This document shows positions 19,580 through 32,165 of a DNA stretch of 40,604 nt, in pieces. The notes beneath the pieces were generated by a model, which saw only the letters and a list, made by a program, of their open reading frames with translations, ran no database searches and was not told the origin of the DNA. The DNA is from Nemertoderma westbladi (lineage: Eukaryota > Xenacoelomorpha > Nemertodermatida > Nemertodermatidae). Both the position numbers and the translations under genes were made by a program. The first letter of the stretch is position 1; the number at the start of each line of letters is the position of its first letter. The stretch lies in NCBI GenBank assembly GCA_032718475.1, contig JAUCBJ010000431.1, forward strand, positions 1 to 40,604. The letters are read 5' to 3'.

Positions 19580-20854
19580 TGTTCGCGCTTTCAGACCTTT
19601 GGCAGTTTAACCCGCCAAATTATGATGTCTTCTAGATATTAAATCGCTTTTCTGCCTACGACAAGTATTTGATTCACTACACTAGTCGAAACCAATCCGT
19701 GCGCGATCATTCACCCGTTGGTTATACCCGGGAGATTGGGTTCGATGGTTTAATCTTATTGCTATGTAAGCCTAATGTATTATTCGACTGACAGTATTAT
19801 ATAATCTCTGACAATATTATTCACCTTCGGGGAATATTAACAGTTCCTTTCGGACGTGGCGCTCTATCTATAGAAACAGAGTTATGACTTAAACTACTCA
19901 CAATGATATGGTTTAGTTATAATTAACATATATGGCGCATTCTTTAGGAAATGCTTCTTTAACAGACTCACGCATACACAATGCTGCACAATACTGCACA
20001 CTAATCTGCCGATCTTCACTGATTTTAGTCACATATAAAAGGAACACAGGCTGACTCATGTAGGGTCTATCAAATAACATTAGATTCACTTCAAACCACT
20101 TTAACATAAGTCACAATCGTTTATCTGTAACCTTTCTCTCTTACCTTCGGTATATCAAGAATATTGGGTTTCGGGGTTGTTTCTCGTTATTCCAAATATA
20201 ATAATTCATCCACAAATATAATGAATAACCGACAGTAAATAGCAGTATAAAACAACAACTGAACACTGATTGTTATGAGTTTGCAATGTTTCAGCAGTCA
20301 GTAGTATGCCGTGCGTCAGGCAGTTTGTTTACTGGTCCGCCGTTTGTAGTGTTAAAGGATATATGTCCTTATAATTAAACCTACTAGTGTTGAGCTAAAA
20401 AGCAGAAAAGCACAAAACACTATAAAGCCGTTCTTTCGTGGCTTTGAAAAACTCCTGACTACGAGAATATCAAATACACTTATTCCACGAAGCTCCCGTT
20501 CAACACAGAGGATGAGCAGTGAGATAGGAAAATTTCAGTTCAGTAGCTCAGGATTGGTCGAAATCAACGCCCACTCAAATTCTATTGGCCGATACGGAAA
20601 GCTGCAACGTGGCAATATCAGCCGTTACCCGTCGTCATGGTAGCGACACTGTTTTCAAGAGTAGCGAGCCTTTTACGTCATGAAATTGCAGATTATGTCC
20701 TCTAAAGTACAAATACAGTTCAAATACAGAAGAAATGACTTTTATGTCCTCTAAAACACCAGTACAGCAAGGACACGGCCTTTTTATGCCTGGCAAACCA
20801 ACTACAGAGTACTTTAAGGGAAAATAACCGGTTAATGACGCAAAAGCTTTTACA
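19580..20854 (-). repeat. 5' LTR of the BEL/Pao element
   Basis: A 1275-bp partner of 4827-6091 with the same TG and CA ends. The 10-bp length difference is accounted for by a non-homologous block at 20295-20350 (56 bp), which replaces the 46-bp block at 5542-5587. The last base of this LTR abuts the 31-bp satellite directly, in the middle of a monomer. Confidence 0.93.
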
Positions 20855-23800
20855 TACACAGACCAAAAGTATGTCATATACTTTGCATGCGGACCCAAAG
20901 GATGTCATATACTTTGCACACGGACGCAAAGCATGTCAGATACATTGAAAACGGATGCAACGGATATCAGATATTTTGCACACGGATCCAAAGTATGTCA
21001 GATACATTGCACACGGACCCAAAGTATGTCATATACTTTGCACACGGGCCCCAAAGCATGTCAGATACATTGCACACGGGCCCAAAGCATGTCAGATACA
21101 TTGAAAACGGACCCAACGGATGTCAGATACTTTGTACACAGACCAAAAGTATGTCATATACTTTGCATGCGGACCCAAAGGATGTCATATACTTTGCACA
21201 CGGGTCCAAAGCATGTCAGATACTTTGTACTCGGACCCAAATGATGTCAGATACTTTGCACACGGACCCAAAGGATGTCATATACTTTGCACACGGGTCC
21301 AAAGCATGTCAGATACTTTGCACACGGACCCAAAGTATGTCATATACTTTGTACACGGACCCAAAGTATGTCATATACTTTGCACACGGGCCCAAAGTAT
21401 GTCATATACTTTGCACACGGGCCCAAAATATGTCAGATACTTTGCACACGGACCCAAAGTATGCCATTCGCTTTGCACACGAGCCCAAATGATGTCATAT
21501 ACTTTGCACACGGACGCAAAGCATGTCAGCTACATTGAACACGGATCCAACAGATATCAGATATTTTGCACACGGATCCAAAGGATGTCAGATACTTTGC
21601 ACACGGACCCAAAGTATGTCATATACTTTGCACACAGGCCCAAATGATGTCATATACTTTGCACACGGGCCCAAAGCATGTCAGATACATTGCACACGGG
21701 CCCAAAGCATGTCAGATACATTGAAAACGAACCCAACGGATGTCAAATACTTTGTACACAGACCAAAAGTATGTTATATACTTTGCACACGGACCCAAAT
21801 GATGTCATATACTTTGCACACGGGCCCAAAGTATGTCAGATACTTTGTACTCGGACTCAAAGGATGTCAGATACTTCGCACACGGGCCCAAAGTATGTCA
21901 TATACTTTGCACACGGACCCAAATGATGTCAGATACTTCGCACACGGGCCCAAAGTATGTCATATACTTTGTACACGGACCCAAATGATGTCAGATACTT
22001 CGCACACGGGCCCAAAGTATGTCATATACTTTGCACACGGACCCAAAGTATGTCATATACTTTGCACACGTGCCCAAAGTATGTCATATACTTTGTACTC
22101 GGACCCAAATGATGTCATATACTTTGCACACGGACCCAAAGTATGTCATATACTTTGTACTCGGACCCAAATGATGTCATATACTTTGCACACGGACCCA
22201 AAGTATGTCATATACTTTGTACATGGACCCAAAGTATGTCATATACTTTGCACACGGACCCAAAGTATGTCATATACTTTGTACTCGGACCCAAATGATG
22301 TCAGATACTTCGCACACGGGCCCAAAGTATGTCATATACTTTGCACACGGGCCCAAAGTATGTCAGATACTTTGCACACGGACCCAAAGTATGTCATATA
22401 CTTTGTACTCGGACCCAAATGATGTCATATACTTTGCACACGGACCCAACGGATGTCAGATACTTTGCACACGGACCCAACGGATGTCAGATACTTTGTA
22501 CACGGACCCAAAGTATGTCATATACTTTGTACTCGGACCCAAATGATGTCATATACTTTGCACACGGGCCCAAAGTATGTCATATACTTTGCACACGGAC
22601 CCAAAGTATGTCATATACTTTGTACTCGGACCCAAATGATGTCATATACTTTGCACACGGACCCAAAGTATGTCATATACTTTGCACACGGACCCAAAGT
22701 ATGTCATATACTTTGTACTCGGACCCAAATGATGTCATATACTTTGCACACGGACCCAAAGTATGTCATATACTTTGTACTCGGACCCAAAGTATGTAAG
22801 ATACTTTGCACACGGACCCAAAGTATGTCAGATACTTTGTACTCGGACCCAAATGATGTCATATACTTTGCACACGGACCCAAAGTATGTCATATACTTT
22901 GTACACGGACCCAAAGTATGTCATATACTTTGTACTCGGACCCAAATGATGTCATATACTTTGCACACGGACCCAAAGTATGTCATATACTTTGTACACG
23001 GACCCAAAGTATGTCATATACTTTGTACACGGACCCAAAGTATGTCATATACTTTGTACTCGGACCCAAATGATGTCATATACTTTGCACACGGACCCAA
23101 AGTATGTCATATACTTTGTACACGGACCCAAAGTATGTCATATACTTTGTACACGGACCCAAAGTATGTCATATACTTTGTACTCGGACCCAAATGATGT
23201 CATATACTTTGCACACGGACCCAAAGTATGTCATATACTTTGTACACGGACCCAAAGTATGTCATATACTTTGTACACGGACCCAAAGTATGTCATATAC
23301 TTTGTACTCGGACCCAAATGATGTCATATACTTTGCACACGGACCCAAAGTATGTCATATACTTTGTACACGGACCCAAAGTATGTCATATACTTTGTAC
23401 ACGGACCCAAAGTATGTCATATACTTTGTACTCGGACCCAAATGATGTCATATACTTTGCACACGGACCCAAAGTATGTCATATACTTTGTACACGGACC
23501 CAAAGTATGTCATATACTTTGCACACGGACCCAAAGTATGTCATATACTTTGTACACGGACCCAAAGTATGTCATATACTTTGTACTCGGACCCAAATGA
23601 TGTCATATACTTTGCACACGGACCCAAAGTATGTCATATACTTTGTACACGGACCCAAAGTATGTCATATACTTTGTACACGGACCCAAAGTATGTCATA
23701 TACTTTGTACTCGGACCCAAATGATGTCATATACTTTGCACACGGACCCAAAGTATGTCATATACTTTGTACACGGACCCAAAGTATGTCATATACTTTG

Positions 23801-26800
23801 TACACGGACCCAAAGTATGTCAGATACTTTGTACTCGGACCCAAAGTATGTCATATACTTTGTACACGGACCCAAAGTATGTCATATACTTTGCACACGG
23901 ACCCAAAGTATGTCATATACTTTGTACACGGACCCAAAGTATGTCATATACTTTGCACACGGACCCAAAGTATGTCATATACTTTGTACACGGACCCAAA
24001 GTATGTCATATACTTTGTACTCGGACCCAAATGATGTCATATACTTTGCACACGGACCCAAAGTATGTCATATACTTTGTACACGGACCCAAAGTATGTC
24101 ATATACTTTGTACACGGACCCAAAGTATGTCATATACTTTGTACTCGGACCCAAATGATGTCATATACTTTGCACACGGACCCAAAGTATGTCATATACT
24201 TTGTACACGGACCCAAAGTATGTCATATACTTTGTACACGGACCCAAAGTATGTCATATACTTTGTACACGGACCCAAAGTATGTCATATACTTTGTACA
24301 CGGACCCAAAGTATGTCATATACTTTGTACACGGACCCAAAGTATGTCATATACTTTGTACACGGACCCAAAGTATGTCATATACTTTGTACACGGACCC
24401 AAAGTATGTCATATACTTTGTACTCGGACCCAAATGATGTCATATACTTTGCACACGGACCCAAATGATGTCATATACTTTGCACACGGACCCAAAGTAT
24501 GTCATATACTTTGTACACGGACCCAAAGTATGTCATATACTTTGTACTCGGACCCAAATGATGTCATATACTTTGCACACGGACCCAAAGTATGTCATAT
24601 ACTTTGTACACGGACCCAAAGTATGTCATATACTTTGTACACGGACCCAAAGTATGTCATATACTTTGTACTCGGACCCAAATGATGTCATATACTTTGC
24701 ACACGGACCCAAAGTATGTCATATACTTTGTACACGGACCCAAAGTATGTCATATACTTTGTACACGGACCCAAAGTATGTCATATACTTTGTACACGGA
24801 CCCAAAGTATGTCATATACTTTGTACACGGACCCAAAGTATGTCATATACTTTGTACACGGACCCAAAGTATGTCATATACTTTGTACACGGACCCAAAG
24901 TATGTCATATACTTTGTACTCGGACCCAAATGATGTCATATACTTTGCACACGGACCCAAATGATGTCATATACTTTGCACACGGACCCAAAGTATGTCA
25001 TATACTTTGCACACGGACCCAAAGTATGTCATATACTTTGTACACGGACCCAAAGTATGTCATATACTTTGCACACGGACCCAAAGTATGTCATATACTT
25101 TGTACACGGACCCAAAGTATGTCATATACTTTGTACTCGGACCCAAATGATGTCATATACTTTGCACACGGACCCAAATGATGTCATATACTTTGCACAC
25201 GGACCCAAAGTATGTCATATACTTTGTACACGGACCCAAAGTATGTCATATACTTTGTACACGGACCCAAAGTATGTCATATACTTTGCACACGGACCCA
25301 AAGTATGTCATATACTTTGTACACGGACCCAAAGTATGTCATATACTTTGTACTCGGACCCAAATGATGTCATATACTTTGCACACGGACCCAAAGTATG
25401 TCATATACTTTGTACACGGACCCAAAGTATGTCATATACTTTGTACACGGACCCAAAGTATGTCATATACTTTGTACTCGGACCCAAATGATGTCATATA
25501 CTTTGCACACGGACCCAAAGTATGTCATATACTTTGTACACGGACCCAAAGTATGTCATATACTTTGTACACGGACCCAAAGTATGTCAGATACTTTGTA
25601 CTCGGACCCAAATGATGTCAGATACTTCGCACACGGGCCCAAAGTATGTCATATACTTTGCACACGGACCCAAAGTATGTCAGATACTTTGTACTCGGAC
25701 CCAAATGATGTCAGATACTTCGCACACGGGCCCAAAGTATGTCATATACTTTGTACACGGACCCAAAGGATGTCAGATACTTTGTACACAGACCAAAAGT
25801 ATGTCATATACTTTGTACTCGGACCCAAATGATGTCATATACTTTGCACACGGACCCAAAGTATGTCATATACTTTGTACACGGACCCAAAGTATGTCAT
25901 ATACTTTGCACACGGACCCAAAGTATGTCATATACTTTGCACACGGACCCAAAGTATGTCATATACTTTGTACACGGACCCAAAGTATGTCATATACTTT
26001 GTACACGGACCCAAAGTATGTCATATACTTTGCACACGGACCCAAAGTATGTCATATACTTTGTACTCGGACCCAAATGATGTCAGATACTTCGCACACG
26101 GGCCCAAAGTATGTCATATACTTTGCACACGGACCCAAAGTATGCCATTCGCTTTGCACACGAGCCCAAATGATGTCATATACTTTGCACACGGACCCAA
26201 AGTATGTCATATACTTTGTACACGGACCCAAAGTATGTCATATACTTTGCACACGGACCCAAAGTATGTCATATACTTTGTACTCGGACCCAAATGATGT
26301 CATATACTTTGTACACGGGCCCAAAGTATGTCATATACTTTGTACACGGACCCAAAGTATGTCATATACTTTGCACACGGACCCAAAGTATGTCATATAC
26401 TTTGTACTCGGACCCAAAGTATGTAAGATACTTTGCACACGGACCCAAAGTATGTCATATACTTTGCACACGGACCCAAAGTATGTCATATACTTTGCAC
26501 ACGGACCCAAAGTATGTCATATACTTTGTACTCGGACCCAAAGTATGTAAGATACTTTGCACACGGACCCAAAGTATGTCATATACTTTGCACACGGACC
26601 CAAAGTATGTCATATACTTTGCACACGGACCCAAAGTATGTCATATACTTTGCACACGGACCCAAAGTATGTCATATACTTTGTACTCGGACCCAAATGA
26701 TGTCAGATACTTCGCACACGGGCCCAAAGTATGTCATATACTTTGCACACGGGCCCAAAGTATGTCAGATACTTTGCACACGGACCCAAAGTATGTCATA

Positions 26801-27990
26801 TACTTTGTACTCGGACCCAAATGATGTCATATACTTCGCACACGGGCCCAAAGTATGTCATATACTTTGCACACGGACCCAAAGTATGCCATTCGCTTTG
26901 CACACGAGCCCAAATGATGTCATATACTTTGCACACGGACGCAAAGCATGTCAGATACATTGATATCGCATCCAACAGATATCAGATATTTTGCACACGG
27001 ATCCAAATGATGTCAGATACTTTGCACACGGACCCAAAGTATGTCATATACTTTGCACACGGGCCCAAAGCATGTCAGATACATTGCACACGGGCCCAAA
27101 GCATGTCAGATACATTGGAAACGGACCCAATGGATGTCAGATACTTTGTACACAGACCAAAAGTATGTCATATACTTTGCACACGTACCCAAAGGATGTG
27201 ATATACTTTGCACACGGGCCCAAAGCATGTCAGATACTTTGTACTCGGACTCAAAGGATGTCAGATACTTTGCACACGGACCCAAAGTATGTCATATACT
27301 TTGCACACGGGCCCAAAGTATGTCATATACTTTGAACACGGCACGGGCCCAAAGTATGTCAGATACTTTGCACACGGACCCAAAGTATGTCATATACTTT
27401 GTACACGGACCCAACGGATGTCAGATACTTTGCACACGGACCCAACGGATGTCAGATACTTTGTACACGGACCCAAAGTATGTCAGATACTTTGCACACG
27501 GACCCAAAGTATGTCATATACTTTGTACACGGACCCAAAGTATGTAAGATACTTTGCACACGGACCCAACGGATGTCAGATACTTTGCACACGGACCCAA
27601 CGGATGTCAGATACTTTGTACACGGACCCAAAGTATGTCAGATACTTTGCACACGGACCAAAAGTATGTCATATACTTTGTACACGGACCCAAAGTATGT
27701 AAGATACTTTGCACACGGACCCAAAGCATGTCAGATACATTCAACACGAACCCAAAGTATGTCAGATACTTTGCACACGGGCCCAACGGATGTCAGATAC
27801 TTTGTACACGGACCCAAAGTATGTCAGATACTTTGCACACGGACCCAAAGTATGTCATATACTTTGTACAGGGACCCAAAGTATGTAAGATACTTGACAC
27901 ACGGACGCAAATGTTGGCAGATATTTTGCAGACGGATCCAAAGGATATCAGATATTTTTTTTCGCACGGACCCAAAGGATACCACCATTA
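20855..27990. repeat. 31-bp satellite array with higher-order structure
   Basis: About 230 tandem copies of a 31-bp unit (consensus starts GGACCCAAAGTATGTC and continues ATATACTTTGTACAC). Each unit contains AAAGTAT-GTCAT-ATACTTT, a 7-bp inverted repeat with a 5-nt loop. The core (about 22800-25600) is homogeneous and follows a 124-bp (4-monomer) higher-order repeat, with one AAATGATG variant, one GCACAC variant and two GTACAC monomers. The edges are more diverged. The consensus has no stop codon in any plus-strand frame, and since 31 is not a multiple of 3 a run of monomers reads as a 31-residue repeat (with MSYTL and DPKYVIYF). Stops come from AAATGATG, giving recurrent 113-codon frames. These frames are arithmetic by-products, not genes. 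Confidence 0.97.
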
Positions 27991-28201
27991 TTACATTCCA
28001 TGGTATTTACCTGCACTCGCCTTCGCCTACTGGCTATGAAATATTTTATTGCAAACATTGTTGCCTCAAATAAGTTGGAAGTTGCCCGTTGTATAATAGT
28101 TACATTATTGTATTTTAATTCATTTTCGCTGTTTATTTTTATACTTGTTGTTCGTTCATCATTCTGCAACATTCCGACCTACTGTTTTTAATTAAATATA
28201 C
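27991..28201. other. Spacer between two satellites
   Basis: A unique-looking, AT-rich 210-bp stretch between the 31-bp and 46-bp arrays. Overlapping short frames on both strands (to about 28190) have no recognisable features. Confidence 0.5.
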
Positions 28202-30610
28202 TTGACCCAATATACTACTGTAGCACTGAACCCACCGTCACCCCACTCTACTACGACCCAATATACTAGCACTGAACCCACCGTCACCCCACTCTACTAC
28301 GACCCAATATACTAGCACTGAACCCACCGTCACCCCACTCTACTACGACCCAATATACTAGCACTGAACCCACCGTCACCCCACTCTTCCACGACCCAAT
28401 ATACTAGCACTGAACCCACCGTCACCCCACTCTACTACGACCCAATATACTAGCACTGAACCCACCGTCACCCCACTCTACTACGACCCAATATACTAAC
28501 ACTGAACCCACCGTCACCCCACTCTACTACGACCCAATATACTACTGTAGCACTGAACCCACCGTCACCCCACTCTACTACGACCCAATATACTAGCACT
28601 GAACCCACCGTCACCCCACTCTACTACGACCCAATATACTAGCACTGAACCCACCGTCACCCCACTCTACTACGACCCAATATACTAACACTGAACCCAC
28701 CGTCACCCCACTCTACTACGACCCAATATACTAGCACTGAACCCACCGTCACCCCACTCTACTACGACCCAATATACTAGCACTGAACCCACCGTCACCC
28801 CACTCTTCCACGACCCAATATACTAGCACTGAACCCACCGTCACCCCACTCTACTACGACCCAATATACTAGCACTGAACCCACCGTCACCCCACTCTAC
28901 TACGACCCAATATACTAGCACTGAACCCACCGTCACCCCACTCTACTACGACCCAATATACTAGCACTGAACCCACCGTCACCCCACTCTACTACGACCC
29001 AATATACTAGCACTGAACCCACCGTCACCCCACTCTACTACGACCCAATATACTAGCACTGAACCCACCGTCACCCCACTCTACTACGACCCAATATACT
29101 AGCACTGAACCCACCGTCACCCCACTCTACTACGACCCAATATACTAGCACTGAACCCACCGTCACCCCACTCTACTACGACCCAATATACTAGCACTGA
29201 ACCCACCGTCACCCCACTCTACTACGACCCAATATACTAGCACTGAACCCACCGTCACCCCACTCTACTACGACCCAATATACTAGCACTGAACCCACCG
29301 TCACCCCGCTCTACTACAACCCAATATACTAGCACTTAACCCACCGTCACCCCACTCTACTACGACCCAATATACTAGCACTTAACCCACCGTCACCCCG
29401 CTCTACTACAACCCAATATACTAGCACTGAACCCTCCGTCACCCCACTCTACTACGACCCAATATACTAGCACTGAACCCACCGTCACCCCACTCTACTA
29501 CGACCCAATATACTAGCACTGAACCCACCGTCACCCCACTCTACTACGACCCAATATACTAGCACTGAACCCACCGTCACCCCACTCCACTACGACCCAA
29601 TATACTAGCACTGAACCCACCGTCACCCCACTCTACTACGACCCAATATACTAGCACTGAACCCACCGTCACCCCGCTCTACTACGACCCAATATACTAG
29701 CACTGAACCCACCGTCACCCCACTCTACTACGACCCAATATACTAGCACTGAACCCACCGTCACCCCGCTCTACTACGACCCAATATACTAGCACTGAAC
29801 CCACCGTCACCCCACTCTACTACGACCCAATATACTAGCACTGAACCCACCGTCACCCCACTCTACTACGACCCAATATACTAGCACTGAACCCACCGTC
29901 ACCCCACTCTACTACGACCCAATATACTAGCACTGAACCCACCGTCACCCCGCTCTACTACGACCCAATATACTAGCACTGAACCCACCGTCACCCCACT
30001 CTACTACGACCCAATATACCAGCACTGAACCCACCGTCACCCCACTCTACTACGACCCAATATACCAGCACTGAACCCACCGTCACCCCACTCTACTACG
30101 ACCCAATATACTAGCACTGAACCCACCGTCACCCCGCTCTACTACGACCCAATATACTAGCACTGAACCCACCGTCACCCCACTCTACTACGACCCAATA
30201 TACTAGCACTGAATCCTCCGTCACCCCACTCTACTACGACCCAATATACTAGCACTGAACCCACCGTCACCCCACTCTACTACGACCCACTATACTAGCA
30301 CTGAACCCACCGTCACCCCACTCTACTACGACCCAATATACTAGCACTGAACCCACCGTCGCCCCACTCTACTACGACACCCAATATACTAGCACTTAAC
30401 CCACCGTCACCCCGCTCTACTACGACCCAATATACTAGCACTTAACCCACCGTCACCCCACTCTACTACGACCCAATATACTAGCACTGAACCCACCGTC
30501 ATCCCACTCTACTACGACCCAATATACTAGCACTGAACCCACCGTCACCCCACTCTACTACGACCCAATATACTAGCACTAAACCCACCGTCACCCCACT
30601 CTACTACGAC
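28202..30610. repeat. 46-bp satellite array
   Basis: About 52 head-to-tail copies of a 46-bp unit (GACCCAATATACTAGCACTG, then AACCCACCGTCACCCCACTC and TACTAC). Copies are nearly identical. Two 51-bp variants (CTACTGTAGCACTG, near 28213 and 28540) carry a 5-bp insertion, and scattered variants include CTCTTCCACG, ACTAACACTG and CACTTAACCC. The unit is strongly strand-asymmetric (C-rich, G-poor). It shares no obvious sequence with the adjacent 31-bp satellite. Confidence 0.97.
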
Positions 30611-31236
30611 AATCACCCCACTACAACATCACCACACAATGTAACAAGGATTCTAGAACAGAACATATAGAACAGAGTTTTATGAGGTCATATAAATCTG
30701 ATACGATTAGCAAGATCCTCCGTCTGTCCGTCGGTCTGTCCGTCAGTCTGTCCATTTTCATTTATATCGCGGGTTAACCCATTACGTACCAACACTTAAA
30801 AAAGGCGGCACACTGCCGCCTTTTTCATTCCAAATAATTCAGGGCCATGCTCAAAAAGTCGACAGTGTAGTGTGCCGCCTTTATATAATTATAACGTAAC
30901 CCCCAGGGCGGCATAGTGCCGCCTTTACATATATTATCCTGACCCCCATGGGGGGCAGAAAACCTCTTATATTTTTCTTAAAACTATTATTGGGGCGGAA
31001 AAATAGAGTTCATATTCGTGTTGGGCAGGAAAACCTGGTCTGCAAAGGGTTTAAGAAATGCGCTAATACATTGTGCGTAAGATTTGGATAGTTATGGAGC
31101 GTTCATTATTGGGAGATAGTGTTACGCCTTTATCTGCCTTACAGGTAACAGCAGAGAGATAGAGACGGTGATGAGCCTTTGGGTTGCCTCCATGTTTCAT
31201 GTCCACTGATAACTTAATTTCTTTAAACATACTAAT
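30611..31236. other. Gene-free stretch with GC-rich hairpins
   Basis: Contains a short 12-bp-period run of CCGTC/GTCTGT units (about 30720-30753), then hairpins built on GGCGGCA/TGCCGCC, listed separately. No convincing coding sequence is visible. Confidence 0.5.
30799..30923. repeat. Clustered GGCGGCA/TGCCGCC hairpins
   Basis: The first hairpin is perfect: a 12-bp stem (30799-30810 with 30814-30825) and a CAC loop, running AAAAAGGCGGCA...TGCCGCCTTTTT. The second is a 7-bp stem (30907-30913 with 30917-30923) and a TAG loop. A third half-copy, GTGCCGCCTTTA, lies at 30872. It looks like a bacterial intrinsic terminator, but the setting is eukaryotic, so it is treated as a repeat. Confidence 0.75.
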
Positions 31237-32087
31237 ATACACCATGACCCGTAATATAGTGTCATTTTCTGATGACACGGACCCCCCCCCCCCCCCCCCC
31301 CACAAATTTTTCTACAAATCTTTATCATATTGCTTGAAATTTGAAACACAACTAGTTCAACTCACCGTGGTTGTTACCATGAAGCCGGAATTTTCGATTT
31401 CGCCTTTAAATTTTATTTATGAGTGTTTTAAAAAAGTGTCTTTTGCAAAATCGCACCCTCTGTATCATTGCCATTCTTCAATTTAGTCGTAATAGAAAGT
31501 AATAGAAAGCTTGCGTTGAAAGGATTCCAAATATGTAACAATATCTGAATTTCATTGAGAAACAGCTGAGAAATAGGCGTTCAAAGATTGCAAGAATTAT
31601 TGTTCGCTGAAGGCCATTTATTCTATTTAATAAATACACAATATTCTAGAACGTGTTATTTATTTTATGAGTTGGTTGGCAACAGCGGTATTCCTAACAA
31701 TATCTATACTGCGTAGCTAATCATACATAAACAAATTGTTCCAGAATATTGTGTATTTATTAAATATAATAAATGGCCTGCAGTGAACAATAATTCTTGC
31801 AATCTTTGAATGCCTATTTCTCAGCTGTTTCTCAACGAAATTCAGTTCAATTGTTACATATTTGGAATCCTTTCAACGCAAGCTTTCTATTGATGTGAAA
31901 AAATAACGACAAAATTGAAGAATGGCAATGATACAGAGGGTGCGATTTCGCAAAAGACACTTTTTTAAAACGCTTATAAATAAAATTTAAAGGCGAAATC
32001 GAAATCCCGGCTTCATGGTAACAACCACGGTGAGTTGAACTAGTTGTGTTTCCAATTTCAAACAATATGATAAAGATTTGCAGAAAA

Positions 32088-32121
<34 letters not shown>

Positions 32122-32165
32122 CCGTGTCATCAGAAAATGACACTATATTACGGGTCATGGTGTAC
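31237..32165. repeat. 0.93-kb fold-back element (long inverted repeat)
   Basis: Left arm 31237-31652 and right arm 31738-32165 are reverse complements over more than 400 bp, with about 85 bp of spacer. Outer ends share ACCATGACCCGTAATATAGT. Each arm holds a homopolymer at the matching position: 20 C at 31282-31301 against 30 G at 32091-32120. Differences are scattered point changes and small indels. Frames across the arms are interrupted or driven by the homopolymers, so no protein is proposed. A transcript through it would form a long double-stranded RNA. Confidence 0.92.

Larger units (their letters stand above)
4827..20854 (-). mobile_element. BEL/Pao LTR retrotransposon, minus orientation, about 16 kb
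   Basis: Matching LTRs (4827-6091 and 19580-20854), each TG...CA, bound two long minus-strand frames in Gag, protease, RT, RNase H, integrase order, the BEL/Pao arrangement. A purine-rich tract (CTGGGAGCGG on the minus strand) abuts the 3' LTR. The 5' LTR is followed by TTAAAGGATATAGC rather than a TGG-starting tRNA primer site, so no canonical primer-binding site is seen. Unusually long non-coding stretches flank the genes: 3.1 kb after pol and 2.25 kb before gag. There is no target-site duplication (cttcg on the left, tacac on the right). A single frameshift inside RT makes this copy unlikely to be autonomous. Confidence 0.93.

Noticed and set aside
20887-28073. Dozens of overlapping plus-strand frames encoding MSYTL...DPKYVIYF repeats
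   Set aside because: They are explained by the 31-bp satellite being stop-free in three frames, with stops rotating at the 124-bp repeat. No start context, domain or codon signal supports a gene.
28202-30610. CRISPR array
   Set aside because: Units are contiguous and nearly identical with no unique spacers, there are no cas genes, and the genome is eukaryotic. The same applies to the other tandem arrays.
30799-30825. Bacterial-style intrinsic terminator
   Set aside because: The stem-loop and T run fit the form, but the DNA is animal and no upstream gene ends there.
31063-31486. Glycine- or proline-rich short proteins across the poly-C/poly-G tract (also 31847-32400)
   Set aside because: The frames are created by homopolymer runs within the fold-back arms and share no domain.
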